In this document: piece by piece, positions 16,560 through 23,367 of the stretch
Layout of the letters: each line of letters starts with the position of its first letter
Numbering within the stretch: the first letter of the stretch is position 1
Source of the DNA: CAYOZL01 sp964408435
GTDB taxonomy: Bacteria; Bdellovibrionota_C; UBA2361; SZUA-149; CAYOZL01
Assembly: GCA_964408435.1 (NCBI GenBank)
Contig: CAYOZL010000029.1
Span: 1 to 26,614 of the forward strand
Length of the DNA: 26,614 nt
Reading direction: 5' to 3'
Translations under genes and position numbers: made by a program
The notes under the pieces: model-generated
What the model was told of the DNA's origin: nothing
Databases searched by the model: none
The model's input: only the letters and a program-made list of their open reading frames with translations

Positions 16560-17204
16560 TTAAGTGAATATTTTGTTTGAATTAGCCCTTAGGTTTTGAG
16601 AAATTTCATTTAGTTCGTAATCTATTTTCGCGTTAATTTCTCCTAACTCAGTTGAGACAACTAAGTCACCAACTCCAAGGTTAGAATCTTCTACGATCTC
16701 AATCTTTTTATTAAGCTCTATGTTGTCATTTGCAGAGTGGTCCATTGCAATACTATCTCTTACTACTTGAATCATTTCAGGATTAGAACTAATTCTTATT
16801 TTTCTAGCACCAATGTTTTTACTAAGTAGTTTATCTATTTTTGGAATTAAAGATCTTGGATTCATTTTAATTTCTGTATTTAGTATCTCTTTGGCTATTT
16901 CTTTAGCTATTTCTATAATTACATCTTTTGAGCTCTCACAAACTTCTGCAAGCATACACTCAGCATTTAGAATTGAAGAGAATGCTTTTTTTTGTCCTTT
17001 TTCTAAGCCACTTTTTTCAGCATTAATAACTAATTTGTTTGCTTCAAGTTTTGCTTCTTGAATTAAGCCTTCAGCTCTTAGCTTTGCTTGATGCACTAGT
17101 GCGTTGGCTATGCCATGAGCCGTTTTTACTTTGTTCTTGGAGCTACTTTGATTAATATTGCTGTTTTTAGAGCTGTTAACTGAATATATTTTATTTTCTT
17201 CCAC
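16560..17204 (-). CDS. fliH: FliH/SctL-type negative regulator of the export ATPase
   Basis: 214 residues. A variable Asn/Ser-rich N-terminus leads into a helical middle (about 28-75, ANALVHQAKLRAEGLIQEAK) rich in small and charged residues, then a C-terminal domain from about 85 with IIEIAKEIAKEILNTEI and, near the end, VEDSNLGVGDLVVSTELGEI, NAKIDYELNEI, matching the 'DP.L..G..VVETE.G.IDA' theme of FliH/YscL/AtpE-like proteins. In the family it binds FliI as a dimer and docks it to the export gate. GTG at 17204 is chosen because a GGAG lies about 7 nt upstream. It directly precedes fliI. The symbol is given with the same flagellum-or-injectisome caution. Confidence 0.75.
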   Translation of the reverse strand: MEENKIYSVNSSKNSNINQSSSKNKVKTAHGIANALVHQAKLRAEGLIQEAKLEANKLVINAEKSGLEKGQKKAFSSILNAECMLAEVCESSKDVIIEIAKEIAKEILNTEIKMNPRSLIPKIDKLLSKNIGARKIRISSNPEMIQVVRDSIAMDHSANDNIELNKKIEIVEDSNLGVGDLVVSTELGEINAKIDYELNEISQNLRANSNKIFT

Positions 17205-17300
17205 GATTTTCTCCCACTGTAAGATTAATCGCAGAAAAGAGAATAAAGTTGCTAAAATACATATAGTCTCAAACTATTTATCCCATGATTCCTAGAGAGT

Positions 17301-17329
17301 TTGCATTTTTGAGAATCTAACACTAAACT
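17301..17329 (+). promoter_or_regulatory. Possible weak sigma-70-like promoter
   Basis: TTGCAT at 17301-17306 and TAAACT at 17324-17329 are 17 nt apart. Only about 3/6 and 4/6 bases match consensus. A start near 17336 would begin the RNA at the left arm of the inverted repeat, which is why it is listed. Confidence 0.25.
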
Positions 17330-17382
17330 ACTCGTGAATAGTTAGCTTTAAACAAGATTCATTAGAATAATGAAAGAAAACA

Positions 17383-17508
17383 ATGAAATTTATAAATGGG
17401 ATTTACCAGAGCCTTTCAGCTGCAAACTTAGTCGTTCCAATCTTGGTTTTCGGAGTACCGATAGTTTTATTGTCTCTCGCATTCCTACTTGGAGCGCTGA
17501 TATTTTAG
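17383..17508 (+). CDS. Candidate 41-residue hydrophobic small protein
   Basis: ATG at 17383 to TAG at 17508. The first 14 residues are mildly polar (MKFINGIYQSLSAA) and the rest forms one long hydrophobic helix running to the C-terminus (VVPILVFGVPIVLLSLAF then LLGALIF). This resembles small membrane toxins of type I systems or small regulatory membrane peptides; it is not recognised by sequence. A second frame, ATG 17370 to TAA 17522 (50 residues, not hydrophobic), overlaps it completely and starts 13 nt earlier. No good Shine-Dalgarno precedes either start, which fits either weak or coupled translation, or absence of a gene. The ORF is inside the inverted repeat, and a promoter-like pair lies antisense at its stop. 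Confidence 0.35.
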   Translation: MKFINGIYQSLSAANLVVPILVFGVPIVLLSLAFLLGALIF

Positions 17509-17529
17509 CTTTGATGTCTTAATTGTAAA
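17502..17529 (-). promoter_or_regulatory. Possible antisense promoter over the small ORF
   Basis: Read on the minus strand, TTTACA (17529-17524) and TAAAAT (17507-17502) are 16 nt apart and match consensus at about 5/6 each (TTGACA, TATAAT). Transcription would start near 17495 and run antisense across the small hydrophobic ORF. In such AT-rich DNA, chance matches are common, so confidence is low. Confidence 0.3.
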
Positions 17530-17712
17530 ACGCTTTAACTGAGGTTCTTTTCTTGTGAGACTTCGTATCGCAAAAAGGTTCTAAAGCTAACTATTTTCCC
17601 TAGACTTACTTTTAGTTAAATGAAGTATTTATTAGCTAATATGACTATGTTTTTATAAGAAAATTAAAGTTTTTTTTATCATATCTCGTTAATTTACTTG
17701 GGGGATTAAAAA

Positions 17713-18189
17713 ATGAGCAAAAAAAATCAGTCTGGATTTACTTTAATAGAACTTTTAGTAGTAGTAGCTATAGTTGGAGTACTAGCTTCAATTGCTATAC
17801 CAATGTTTGGTGAATATAAGAAAAAAGCTTACGACGCTCGAGCGCAGTTGTTAATTAAAGATGGTCTCACTGCGGCATTTTCTATCTTAGCTCAGAGTGA
17901 AGAAAGCATGACTATTGCTGTTTTAGAAGCAGAGATGTCAAAAATTATTCCAAAATCACCTACCGATGAAGGAGTTCACTGGAGTGTTGATGCATTAGAT
18001 AACTCTAGTGCAAATGAAATACTTACTTTTTGGACTTACCATCCTAAGGGAGAAAGCGGTTATTGTTATAGAACTGATGGAGTTAGCACTGGTCCAACAT
18101 TTAACAGAGTTTATAATGTTTGTGCAGAAGAAGGTACTAGTGATGCAGCAGCTTGTGAAGCAGCGCTAATTGCTGAGTGTTGGATTTAA
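17713..18189 (+). CDS. Type IV pilin-like protein (PilA/PilE type)
   Basis: 158 residues with a class III leader: MSKKNQSG is cut before Phe9 by prepilin peptidase, and the mature N-terminus FTLIELLVVVAIVGVLASIA carries Glu5 (Glu13 of the precursor), followed by IP. The hydrophobic helix (9-30) is the pilus core; the C-terminal globular part has four cysteines (118, 137, 148, 156) that may form two disulfides, as in a pilin D-region. The prepilin length is right for a major or minor pilin. A GGGGGA lies 8 nt upstream of the ATG. No pil assembly genes are nearby, so it is a stand-alone pilin; it could also be a pseudopilin, although the four cysteines and the pilin-like length argue for a pilin. 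Confidence 0.88.
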   Translation: MSKKNQSGFTLIELLVVVAIVGVLASIAIPMFGEYKKKAYDARAQLLIKDGLTAAFSILAQSEESMTIAVLEAEMSKIIPKSPTDEGVHWSVDALDNSSANEILTFWTYHPKGESGYCYRTDGVSTGPTFNRVYNVCAEEGTSDAAACEAALIAECWI

Positions 18190-18207
18190 ACTTTATTAAT
18201 AAAGTTT
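18188..18207. repeat. 20-bp perfect palindrome after the pilin gene
   Basis: AAACTTTATTAATAAAGTTT overlaps the pilin stop codon end and is its own reverse complement. AT-only core makes a weak hairpin; no strong U-run follows. It may contribute to mRNA 3' end stability. Confidence 0.55.
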
Positions 18208-18316
18208 ATTATCAGTCTATTAATAGTATGTAATTTACTATTTAATTTGCATATGTTACTCGCTAATCTCTTTGAAAATTAGATAATGGGAATACAATAA
18301 AAAATATAGGTTTAGT

Positions 18317-18346
18317 CTTCCAACTAATATATAAATTAGTTGGAAG
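18317..18346. terminator. 12-bp hairpin between pilin and orphan gene 1
   Basis: CTTCCAACTAAT (18317-18328) pairs exactly with ATTAGTTGGAAG (18335-18346) around a 6-nt loop; T18316-G47 wobble and G15-C48 extend it to 14 pairs. It is 128 nt past the pilin stop. The T-rich sequence GTTTTGTTTGTC follows about 8 nt later, so it is a plausible but not textbook terminator. The higher-GC island begins just after it. Confidence 0.5.
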
Positions 18347-18405
18347 GCATTCAGTTTTGTTTGTCTTATTACAGTTTTGTCTTGAAGTTTAGAAAGGACT
18401 TTGTC

Positions 18406-19158
18406 ATGACAAGGCCATTTTTACTCTCAGCTATTTTGTTTTCATGTGTTTTGCTATTGACCCTAACATTGATAAGTAGCAAAGAGGACAAGAGTCTACA
18501 GAAAACCGCAAGTGAAGTATCACAAGGTACTCCTCTTGACCTGGGTCAAGGAAAAGAACAGGAAATTCTTGAGGGGAAAAAAGTTATTCACGCAGGAGAG
18601 GTGTTTTACAAATACTCTCACGCCAAGGATATACCTGATAATATCTTAATGTTTGGAGATGATAGTGCGCTAGAAGTTACATCAGATTCTTACAGCAAGG
18701 TGGCACCTGAGGCCAATTTCATTGTTGATAACTATGTCGATGATGTCAGTTTTTCCTATGACAATTTAGATTTCAAGTATGGCTTGTACAAGTATAACTT
18801 GCTAGCAAGTGACGATGCAGATTATCGGATAAGTCCAGCGGGGTATTTAGCACAAGACAATATCATTCTCATGCGGCCCTGGGTTATTAAAAGTGATATT
18901 GGTTCTATAGTTTTAGCGGAGCTGATTCTAAATGCCAAAGATACAGAAACTCGTAAAATTAGGGAGCAAATAATTGATGGAACGGCATTTGAGGATCCAA
19001 AGTTACTAAAAATAATTGAAGAGAGAAATGCTTATGCAAAAAAGACAGTAATCTCTGCTTTGAAAAAAATAGCAAAAGATTTGCCTGAAAAAACTGCAAC
19101 TGTTAAACAGCGGTTGGAAATCTACGAAGCATTCTGTGGCGTTAAAAGTCGAGAGTAG
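18406..19158 (+). CDS. Orphan exported or anchored protein (island gene 1)
   Basis: 250 residues. A short N-terminal hydrophobic stretch (about 6-23, LLSAILFSCVLLLTLTLI) acts as signal or anchor; the rest is soluble. I recognise no domain. There are acid-rich patches (FGDDSALEVTSDSY, NYVDDVSF) and a tail with ETRKIREQIIDGTAF, VKQRLEIYEAFCG. ATG 18406 is preferred over the earlier in-frame TTG at 18340, since the upstream AGAAAGGA is 7 nt before it and 18340 falls inside the hairpin at 18317-18346. Base composition is higher in GC than its neighbours (one sampled 60-base line, 38%, against 30% in murJ) and the arginine codons are mixed. It could be an imported gene; function unknown. Confidence 0.62.
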   Translation: MTRPFLLSAILFSCVLLLTLTLISSKEDKSLQKTASEVSQGTPLDLGQGKEQEILEGKKVIHAGEVFYKYSHAKDIPDNILMFGDDSALEVTSDSYSKVAPEANFIVDNYVDDVSFSYDNLDFKYGLYKYNLLASDDADYRISPAGYLAQDNIILMRPWVIKSDIGSIVLAELILNAKDTETRKIREQIIDGTAFEDPKLLKIIEERNAYAKKTVISALKKIAKDLPEKTATVKQRLEIYEAFCGVKSRE

Positions 19159-19275
19159 AAAGAAAATAAGTTTTATAGAAGATGGTTAAAGCTTGTATTC
19201 CCGTTTTTAAATTTAGGTATAGTTTAAGTAAATTTAATTTGAACTTGATTGTTTCCTTATTATTTAATATTTTTC

Positions 19276-19281
19276 TATAAT
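19276..19281 (+). promoter_or_regulatory. Possible -10 box upstream of island gene 2
   Basis: A perfect TATAAT; no good -35 box at normal spacing (TTTCCT at 18 nt is the best). The 19159-19431 gap is AT-rich and shows nothing else convincing. Confidence 0.25.
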
Positions 19282-19431
19282 ATTTTAAGTATAGAAATAC
19301 TGAAATTTCCTACAAGCTCTTTTAAAATAGAATAACAAATATTTTTTATTGCTATATTTTTGTGCTCTCATTTGTTTGCGCAGAAATATGGTGATTTGCC
19401 ATGTATAAGTTTAAACGGAGGGTTTTTTGCA

Positions 19432-20517
19432 ATGGCGTGCTTTAATTTAAACAAGGTAAGCGTTCTGATTCTAGTTACAGCACTTGTTGTAGCAATACTT
19501 TTACCAGTAATTCTGGTTCACAGTCTCTCATTGGAAGGAATTGAGACTGGTAAATACGAACAAGCTCTTAAAGCTGAGGTGGAGAAAGTAAAGGCTGCTA
19601 GAATCAAGATGGGCTTACTTGAAGGAGCGGTTAAAGAGGTGATGTTTTCCAACCCAACTGATTTGCAAATTGCTTGGTATAACTTTGCCAAGAAAGAAGA
19701 AAGTTTCAATGGGATTTTCCCTAGCGTGCTTCAACTAAAAGAAGAAAACGAAAGATTGGAGCATGCACTAAAATCAAAAGTAATTTACTACATCGCTTTG
19801 CCGATAGCAGGAGTTGTCATTTTGATTCTTAGTGTCATGACAGCAAATGCTTTTAGAAGAGCTAGAGCTGAGAAAGCATTCTCTGACAAAAAAAGTTCTG
19901 TTATTGGTAGAGAAAAGCTCAAGCTAATATCAGAGCTAAGTTCTGATTCTCAAGAAAAGCTCTCTGAGCTTATGTTTTCAATGCTTAATTGTTATGACGC
20001 TCTTCTGGGTGTTCTCAAGTCGGGTATCAGCGATAGTGCAAGACTCAAGGGATTGAAAAGACTTCATGAAAGTGTTTTGTTCGATATGTATGGAGCAGGT
20101 ATTCTCCAGACACCAGTGATACAATCTGAACATGATGCTTTGGTTCAAGGACTTGAGCTATGGAAAGATGAAACAAGACGCGACTGCCGAGAGCATATTC
20201 AGGATAAGGATGCTGAGGTTCAAGCAAAAATGGAGCAACTTGATGTTTTGAAAGCCGAAGTAGAGCAGCAAATCGAAAAAGGAGTTCAACGTCACATTTT
20301 AAGTGAAACAGGAGAGATCGCTAAGCTTACAAAAGAACTCGAAAGTCTTCAAGGAAAAGTTACGGAGTGGAGCACTTGGGAAAAACAACAAACAGAAGAA
20401 AAAGAATTTCTTGAGATGCGTAAAGCAGAACTTGAGGAACAAGAAGTTCAGTTAGGCTCAAGAGAGCTTGCACTTGCATCACGAGAGTCTGCAGTCCAAA
20501 GTCAAAAACGAAGCTAA
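19432..20517 (+). CDS. Orphan two-helix membrane protein with C-terminal coiled coil (island gene 2)
   Basis: 361 residues. One helix near 9-31 (VSVLILVTALVVAILLPVIL) and a second near 117-139 (VIYYIALPIAGVVILILSVM) put residues about 32-116 on one side and a cytoplasmic-like C-terminal 220 residues on the other. The end from about 255 is a strong coiled coil (KDAEVQAKMEQLDVLKAEVE, then EEKEFLEMRKAELEEQEVQL). No known domain is recognised. ATG 19432 is chosen because GGAGG lies 10 nt upstream; the earlier frame from 19360 is unsupported. Arginine is often CGN here (CGC, CGA, CGT), while core genes use almost only AGA/AGG, and sampled lines reach 42-47% GC. It sits beside island gene 1 and ends at a strong terminator. 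Confidence 0.65.
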   Translation: MACFNLNKVSVLILVTALVVAILLPVILVHSLSLEGIETGKYEQALKAEVEKVKAARIKMGLLEGAVKEVMFSNPTDLQIAWYNFAKKEESFNGIFPSVLQLKEENERLEHALKSKVIYYIALPIAGVVILILSVMTANAFRRARAEKAFSDKKSSVIGREKLKLISELSSDSQEKLSELMFSMLNCYDALLGVLKSGISDSARLKGLKRLHESVLFDMYGAGILQTPVIQSEHDALVQGLELWKDETRRDCREHIQDKDAEVQAKMEQLDVLKAEVEQQIEKGVQRHILSETGEIAKLTKELESLQGKVTEWSTWEKQQTEEKEFLEMRKAELEEQEVQLGSRELALASRESAVQSQKRS

Positions 20518-20543
20518 AGCAAAGCTGGAATAAACAAAACTGA

Positions 20544-20589
20544 AAAAATGAAAGGTAGTGTTGCATGGCAATCACTATCTTTCATTTTT
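20544..20589. terminator. Strong bidirectional intrinsic terminator
   Basis: AAAAATGAAAGGTAGTG (20544-20560) pairs with 20573-20589 over 17 bp, with one G-U wobble, around a 12-nt loop that itself pairs TTGC with GCAA. A-runs precede and T-runs close the stem on both strands, so it can end the rightward island transcript (26 nt past its stop) and the leftward murJ transcript (8 nt past its stop). Confidence 0.85.
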
Positions 20590-20596
20590 CTTAAAT

Positions 20597-22201
20597 TCAT
20601 TCTAATTTTTTTCTAATAATTTGATTACATTGCAATGCAAGTTCGTTTTTCAAAATGGTATTGCATCCCTGATAAATTAAAACAGAGCAAGGTATGAGCA
20701 TTAGTAGCTTAATGATTGGTTCAAATGAAATGTTTCTTATTAAATAAAGAAATAAAGCCATAATTAAAGTAGCTACAAAGCTTAAAATTGAGTTTTTTAA
20801 GTATTTTTTCCAGTTAATTTTTACTTCAATTGTATTTAGAAATAAGCAAAGAGAGATAAACCCTAGTAGTGAACCAATGCTTCCGGCTAATGCTAGCCCT
20901 ACGTGAGAAAGATCTAGAAGGGCGACTTTATTTTGAGTAGACGTAATGAAATTAGATAGAAAGTTATTTGAAACATTTTTAGGCTTGCCCATAAAAGCTA
21001 AGGCAAATGTACTATTAGTTAGAAGAATAAGGATGGAAATTATTGAAGGTAGTGTTGTATTTTTCTTTGCAAAGTATGCCCTAACTATTAATGAGTGAGA
21101 GCTAATTGCCCAGAGGCCTAAGGAGAAAGCGATTAAGCAATTTGAGGTTTGAATAGAATCATTTTTAGAAAATAAGCCATAGCCATAAACTGAATTTACA
21201 ATTGGTTCCGCTAATAAAATTAGTCCTGCAGTTGCTGGAATAGTAACGTAGGAAATCCAGCTTAGTCCAAGGCTTAGCTCTTGGTTGAATTGCTCGTTAT
21301 TCTTTTCAGTAGAAAGCTTAGAGAGTTTAGGAAGTATGGCAGTAGCAAGCGCAACTGAGAAAACTCCTAAAGGGAACTGAACTAACCTATCTGAGTAGTA
21401 ATACCAAGTAATACTTCCTTGCTCTAACATTGAAGCCAACATGCGGTTAAATAAAACCATTAGTTGGTATACAGAAGCTGCAAGAATTGCAGGAAGCATA
21501 AGAGTGAAAATCTTTTTTACTGCTTTTGATTTAAAAGGATTAGCAAGTCCTAAGGGGAAGCCAAGTTTTTTTAGTAACAGAGCATTTGGTATTAGGGCGA
21601 TAAAGGCACTTAGGGTTACAAAAATAGCAACTCCAAACACTGGTCTACTAAAACTTGAGTAAGAAATTGGAACGCCGATTATAATTATAAAATTCATTAT
21701 AACTTGAGTTCCAGCAGCTAGAGCAAAGTGCCCTAAAGCATTTTGCGCTCCTCCTGCAAAAGCTAAAAGACTAATCGCTATAATGTAAGGGAGCATTAAT
21801 CTTGTTAGGGTAACTGTAAGTTCGAATTGTTCAGGGTTGTTTCTAAATCCGGGGGCAAAGATGTCTGTAAGTTCTGGGGCAAATAAAATGCCAAGTGAAG
21901 AAAGTAGAACTGTTAAAATTAAACTTAGAGCAGTAGTTGCTTTAATTGTTTGCTTTGCACTTTGCTCTGAGTTTTTTAACTCATCAGTAAAAACAGGAAT
22001 AAATGCAGGAGTAAGTGTTCCTTCTGCAACAAAGCGTCTTAATAAGTTTGGGATGGTAAATGCTAGGTAGAAAGAGTCGGTGATGAAACCAGCACCAAAA
22101 TAAGCTGCAATTGTGGAATCTCTTATCATTCCAAATATACGGCTTAGAAAGGTAAAAAAAGAGACTAAACCAGTTGTTTTAGCTACAGAAGCTGTTTTCA
22201 T
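20597..22201 (-). CDS. murJ: Lipid II flippase MurJ
   Basis: 534 residues, about 14 membrane helices, length normal for MurJ. The N-terminal block holds the conserved positions: Arg21 and Arg27 in LSRIFGMIRDSTIAAYFG, Asp42, and Arg55/Arg56 in PNLLRRFVAEGTLTPAFIPV (E. coli Arg18, Arg24, Asp39, Arg52/53). The downstream segments (GITWYYYSDRLVQFPLGVFSVALATAILPKLS) are also typical. It moves lipid II to the periplasmic face for peptidoglycan synthesis. It is divergent from rpsB with about 290 bp between (the gap holds the rpsB leader), and convergent with the island gene 2, sharing the terminator at 20544-20589. Confidence 0.96.
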   Translation of the reverse strand: MKTASVAKTTGLVSFFTFLSRIFGMIRDSTIAAYFGAGFITDSFYLAFTIPNLLRRFVAEGTLTPAFIPVFTDELKNSEQSAKQTIKATTALSLILTVLLSSLGILFAPELTDIFAPGFRNNPEQFELTVTLTRLMLPYIIAISLLAFAGGAQNALGHFALAAGTQVIMNFIIIIGVPISYSSFSRPVFGVAIFVTLSAFIALIPNALLLKKLGFPLGLANPFKSKAVKKIFTLMLPAILAASVYQLMVLFNRMLASMLEQGSITWYYYSDRLVQFPLGVFSVALATAILPKLSKLSTEKNNEQFNQELSLGLSWISYVTIPATAGLILLAEPIVNSVYGYGLFSKNDSIQTSNCLIAFSLGLWAISSHSLIVRAYFAKKNTTLPSIISILILLTNSTFALAFMGKPKNVSNNFLSNFITSTQNKVALLDLSHVGLALAGSIGSLLGFISLCLFLNTIEVKINWKKYLKNSILSFVATLIMALFLYLIRNISFEPIIKLLMLIPCSVLIYQGCNTILKNELALQCNQIIRKKLE

Positions 22202-22396
22202 GCAGTAAGTATAGCTACTAGTTCAAGGCTAGCAAGAGATTACAAGGAGCTAGCTAGAATAGGCATTAATATTGTCGCAAAACTAATGTATTGATTATCT
22301 TTAAAAATAGCATAACAGATGCGGATGGATAATTGATATCTATAGTCGAAAGTGCTAATAAATTCGGCTATTACGCTCCTCTGTTTATATCTTGGT

Positions 22397-22451
22397 GTAA
22401 GTTTTTGTTCTCTGCTCAGTATTTACTGAGAAGTTTACTTAAAACACTTAC
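22397..22451 (+). promoter_or_regulatory. Foldable leader in front of rpsB
   Basis: The 290-bp gap before rpsB contains an outer stem of GTAAG TTTT (22397-22406) with AAAACACTTAC (22441-22451), and an inner hairpin CTCAGT/ACTGAG at 22415-22430. In several bacteria S2 represses its own operon by binding a leader structure; this element is a candidate for that role, placed just before the ribosome binding site. No named Rfam match is claimed. No clear promoter was found; a TTGATT near 22291 has no good -10 partner. Confidence 0.4.
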
Positions 22452-22491
22452 TTATGACAGGGGGAGGATTAACCAAGAGGATAAAACTATA

Positions 22492-23346
22492 ATGGAAACT
22501 GAACAACAAGTGTCTGCTGTGGCTGATAAAATAGAAACACCAGAAGAGAGCGAAACAAAAACCGAAGAGACTGTGTCTTCTGCAGGAGATTTAACTTCTA
22601 GAGAGCCAGTAGAAATTAACCTAAGAACATTACTTCAAGCAGGGGTTCACTTTGGACACCAAACTGCTAGATGGAATCCTGCAATGTCTGACTATATATA
22701 TGGTTCAAGAAATGGAATCCATATTTTAAATTTACCTAAGACTTTAACTTGCTGGGCAGATGCTAGAAAGAAAGTTGTTCAAATTGCGCAACAAGGCGGA
22801 AGTATTCTTTTTGTTGGAACAAAAAAACAAGCTCAAGATGTTATCGTTGAAGAGGCTAGAAGATGTGGGGCATATTATGTTTCTCGTAGATGGCTTGGAG
22901 GAATGATGACTAACTTTCAAACTATAAGAAAAAGTATTGAAAGAATGAACAAGATTGAGCAAACTCTTCAAGAACAAGAAGAGCTAATGAAAACTGGTCA
23001 AACATCTAAGTTCACTAAGAAAGAAAGACTTATGATGTCTAAAGAAAGAGAAAAATTAGAATTCTCACTTGGTGGTATTAGAGAAATGTATGCACCACCA
23101 AAACTTATTTTTGTAGTAGATATTAAAAGAGAAGATATCTCTATTAAAGAAGCTAAAAGACTTGATATTCCAGTTGTTGCACTAGTAGATACGAATTGTA
23201 ACCCTTCACAAGTTGCTTATCCGATTCCTTCAAATGATGATGGAACAAGAGCAATAAGGCTTTTTGCTTCTGCTATTGCTGACGCAGTAATTGAGGGAAG
23301 AAAGACTTATAATTCGAATAAAGAGAAGTCTAAAGTAAAGCAATAA
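22492..23346 (+). CDS. rpsB: 30S ribosomal protein S2
   Basis: 284 residues from ATG 22492. An upstream in-frame start at 22333 would add 53 residues of leader sequence and is rejected; GAGG lies 11 nt before 22492. The S2 core begins at about residue 41 (INLRTLLQAGVHFGHQTARWNP, NGIHILNLPKTL), where most S2 proteins begin at residue 3-10, so this one has an acidic, Glu/Thr-rich N-terminal extension of roughly 38 residues. Other core blocks are GTKKQAQDVIVEEARRCGAY, RWLGGMMTNFQTI and PVVALVDTNCNP. It assembles late in the 30S subunit near S1. The first gene of the rpsB-tsf-pyrH-frr-uppS-cdsA operon. Confidence 0.96.
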   Translation: METEQQVSAVADKIETPEESETKTEETVSSAGDLTSREPVEINLRTLLQAGVHFGHQTARWNPAMSDYIYGSRNGIHILNLPKTLTCWADARKKVVQIAQQGGSILFVGTKKQAQDVIVEEARRCGAYYVSRRWLGGMMTNFQTIRKSIERMNKIEQTLQEQEELMKTGQTSKFTKKERLMMSKEREKLEFSLGGIREMYAPPKLIFVVDIKREDISIKEAKRLDIPVVALVDTNCNPSQVAYPIPSNDDGTRAIRLFASAIADAVIEGRKTYNSNKEKSKVKQ

Positions 23347-23367
23347 AATAGAAATATAGGAAAAGAA

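Larger units (their letters stand above)
17337..17595. repeat. 14-nt perfect inverted repeat bounding a 259-nt unit
   Basis: AATAGTTAGCTTTA at 17337-17350 is exactly complementary, reversed, to TAAAGCTAACTATT at 17582-17595. The arms are 231 nt apart and enclose the 41-residue hydrophobic ORF. In RNA the ends would pair to close the molecule. A smaller hairpin (AACTA / TAGTT, about 17326-17343) overlaps the left arm and could be an alternative fold. The right arm is followed by TTTTCCC. Everything else in the 17205-17712 gap looks non-coding. Confidence 0.75.

Noticed and set aside
17337..17595. The closed-end RNA being tmRNA, 6S RNA or SRP RNA
   Set aside because: No tRNA-like acceptor arm or tag frame, wrong length and no internal bulge for 6S, and no GNAR-loop domain for SRP. 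The unit does not match any RNA family I can recall.
18340..18405. Island gene 1 starting at 18340
   Set aside because: The start would be a TTG inside the hairpin at 18317-18346, and a good AGGA lies before the ATG at 18406.
19360..19431. Island gene 2 starting at 19360
   Set aside because: No ribosome binding site there; GGAGG precedes the ATG at 19432, which begins directly before the first membrane helix.
22333..22491. rpsB extended upstream to a start at 22333
   Set aside because: The 53 extra residues are untypical of S2, overlap the foldable leader, and a better-placed ribosome binding site serves the ATG at 22492.
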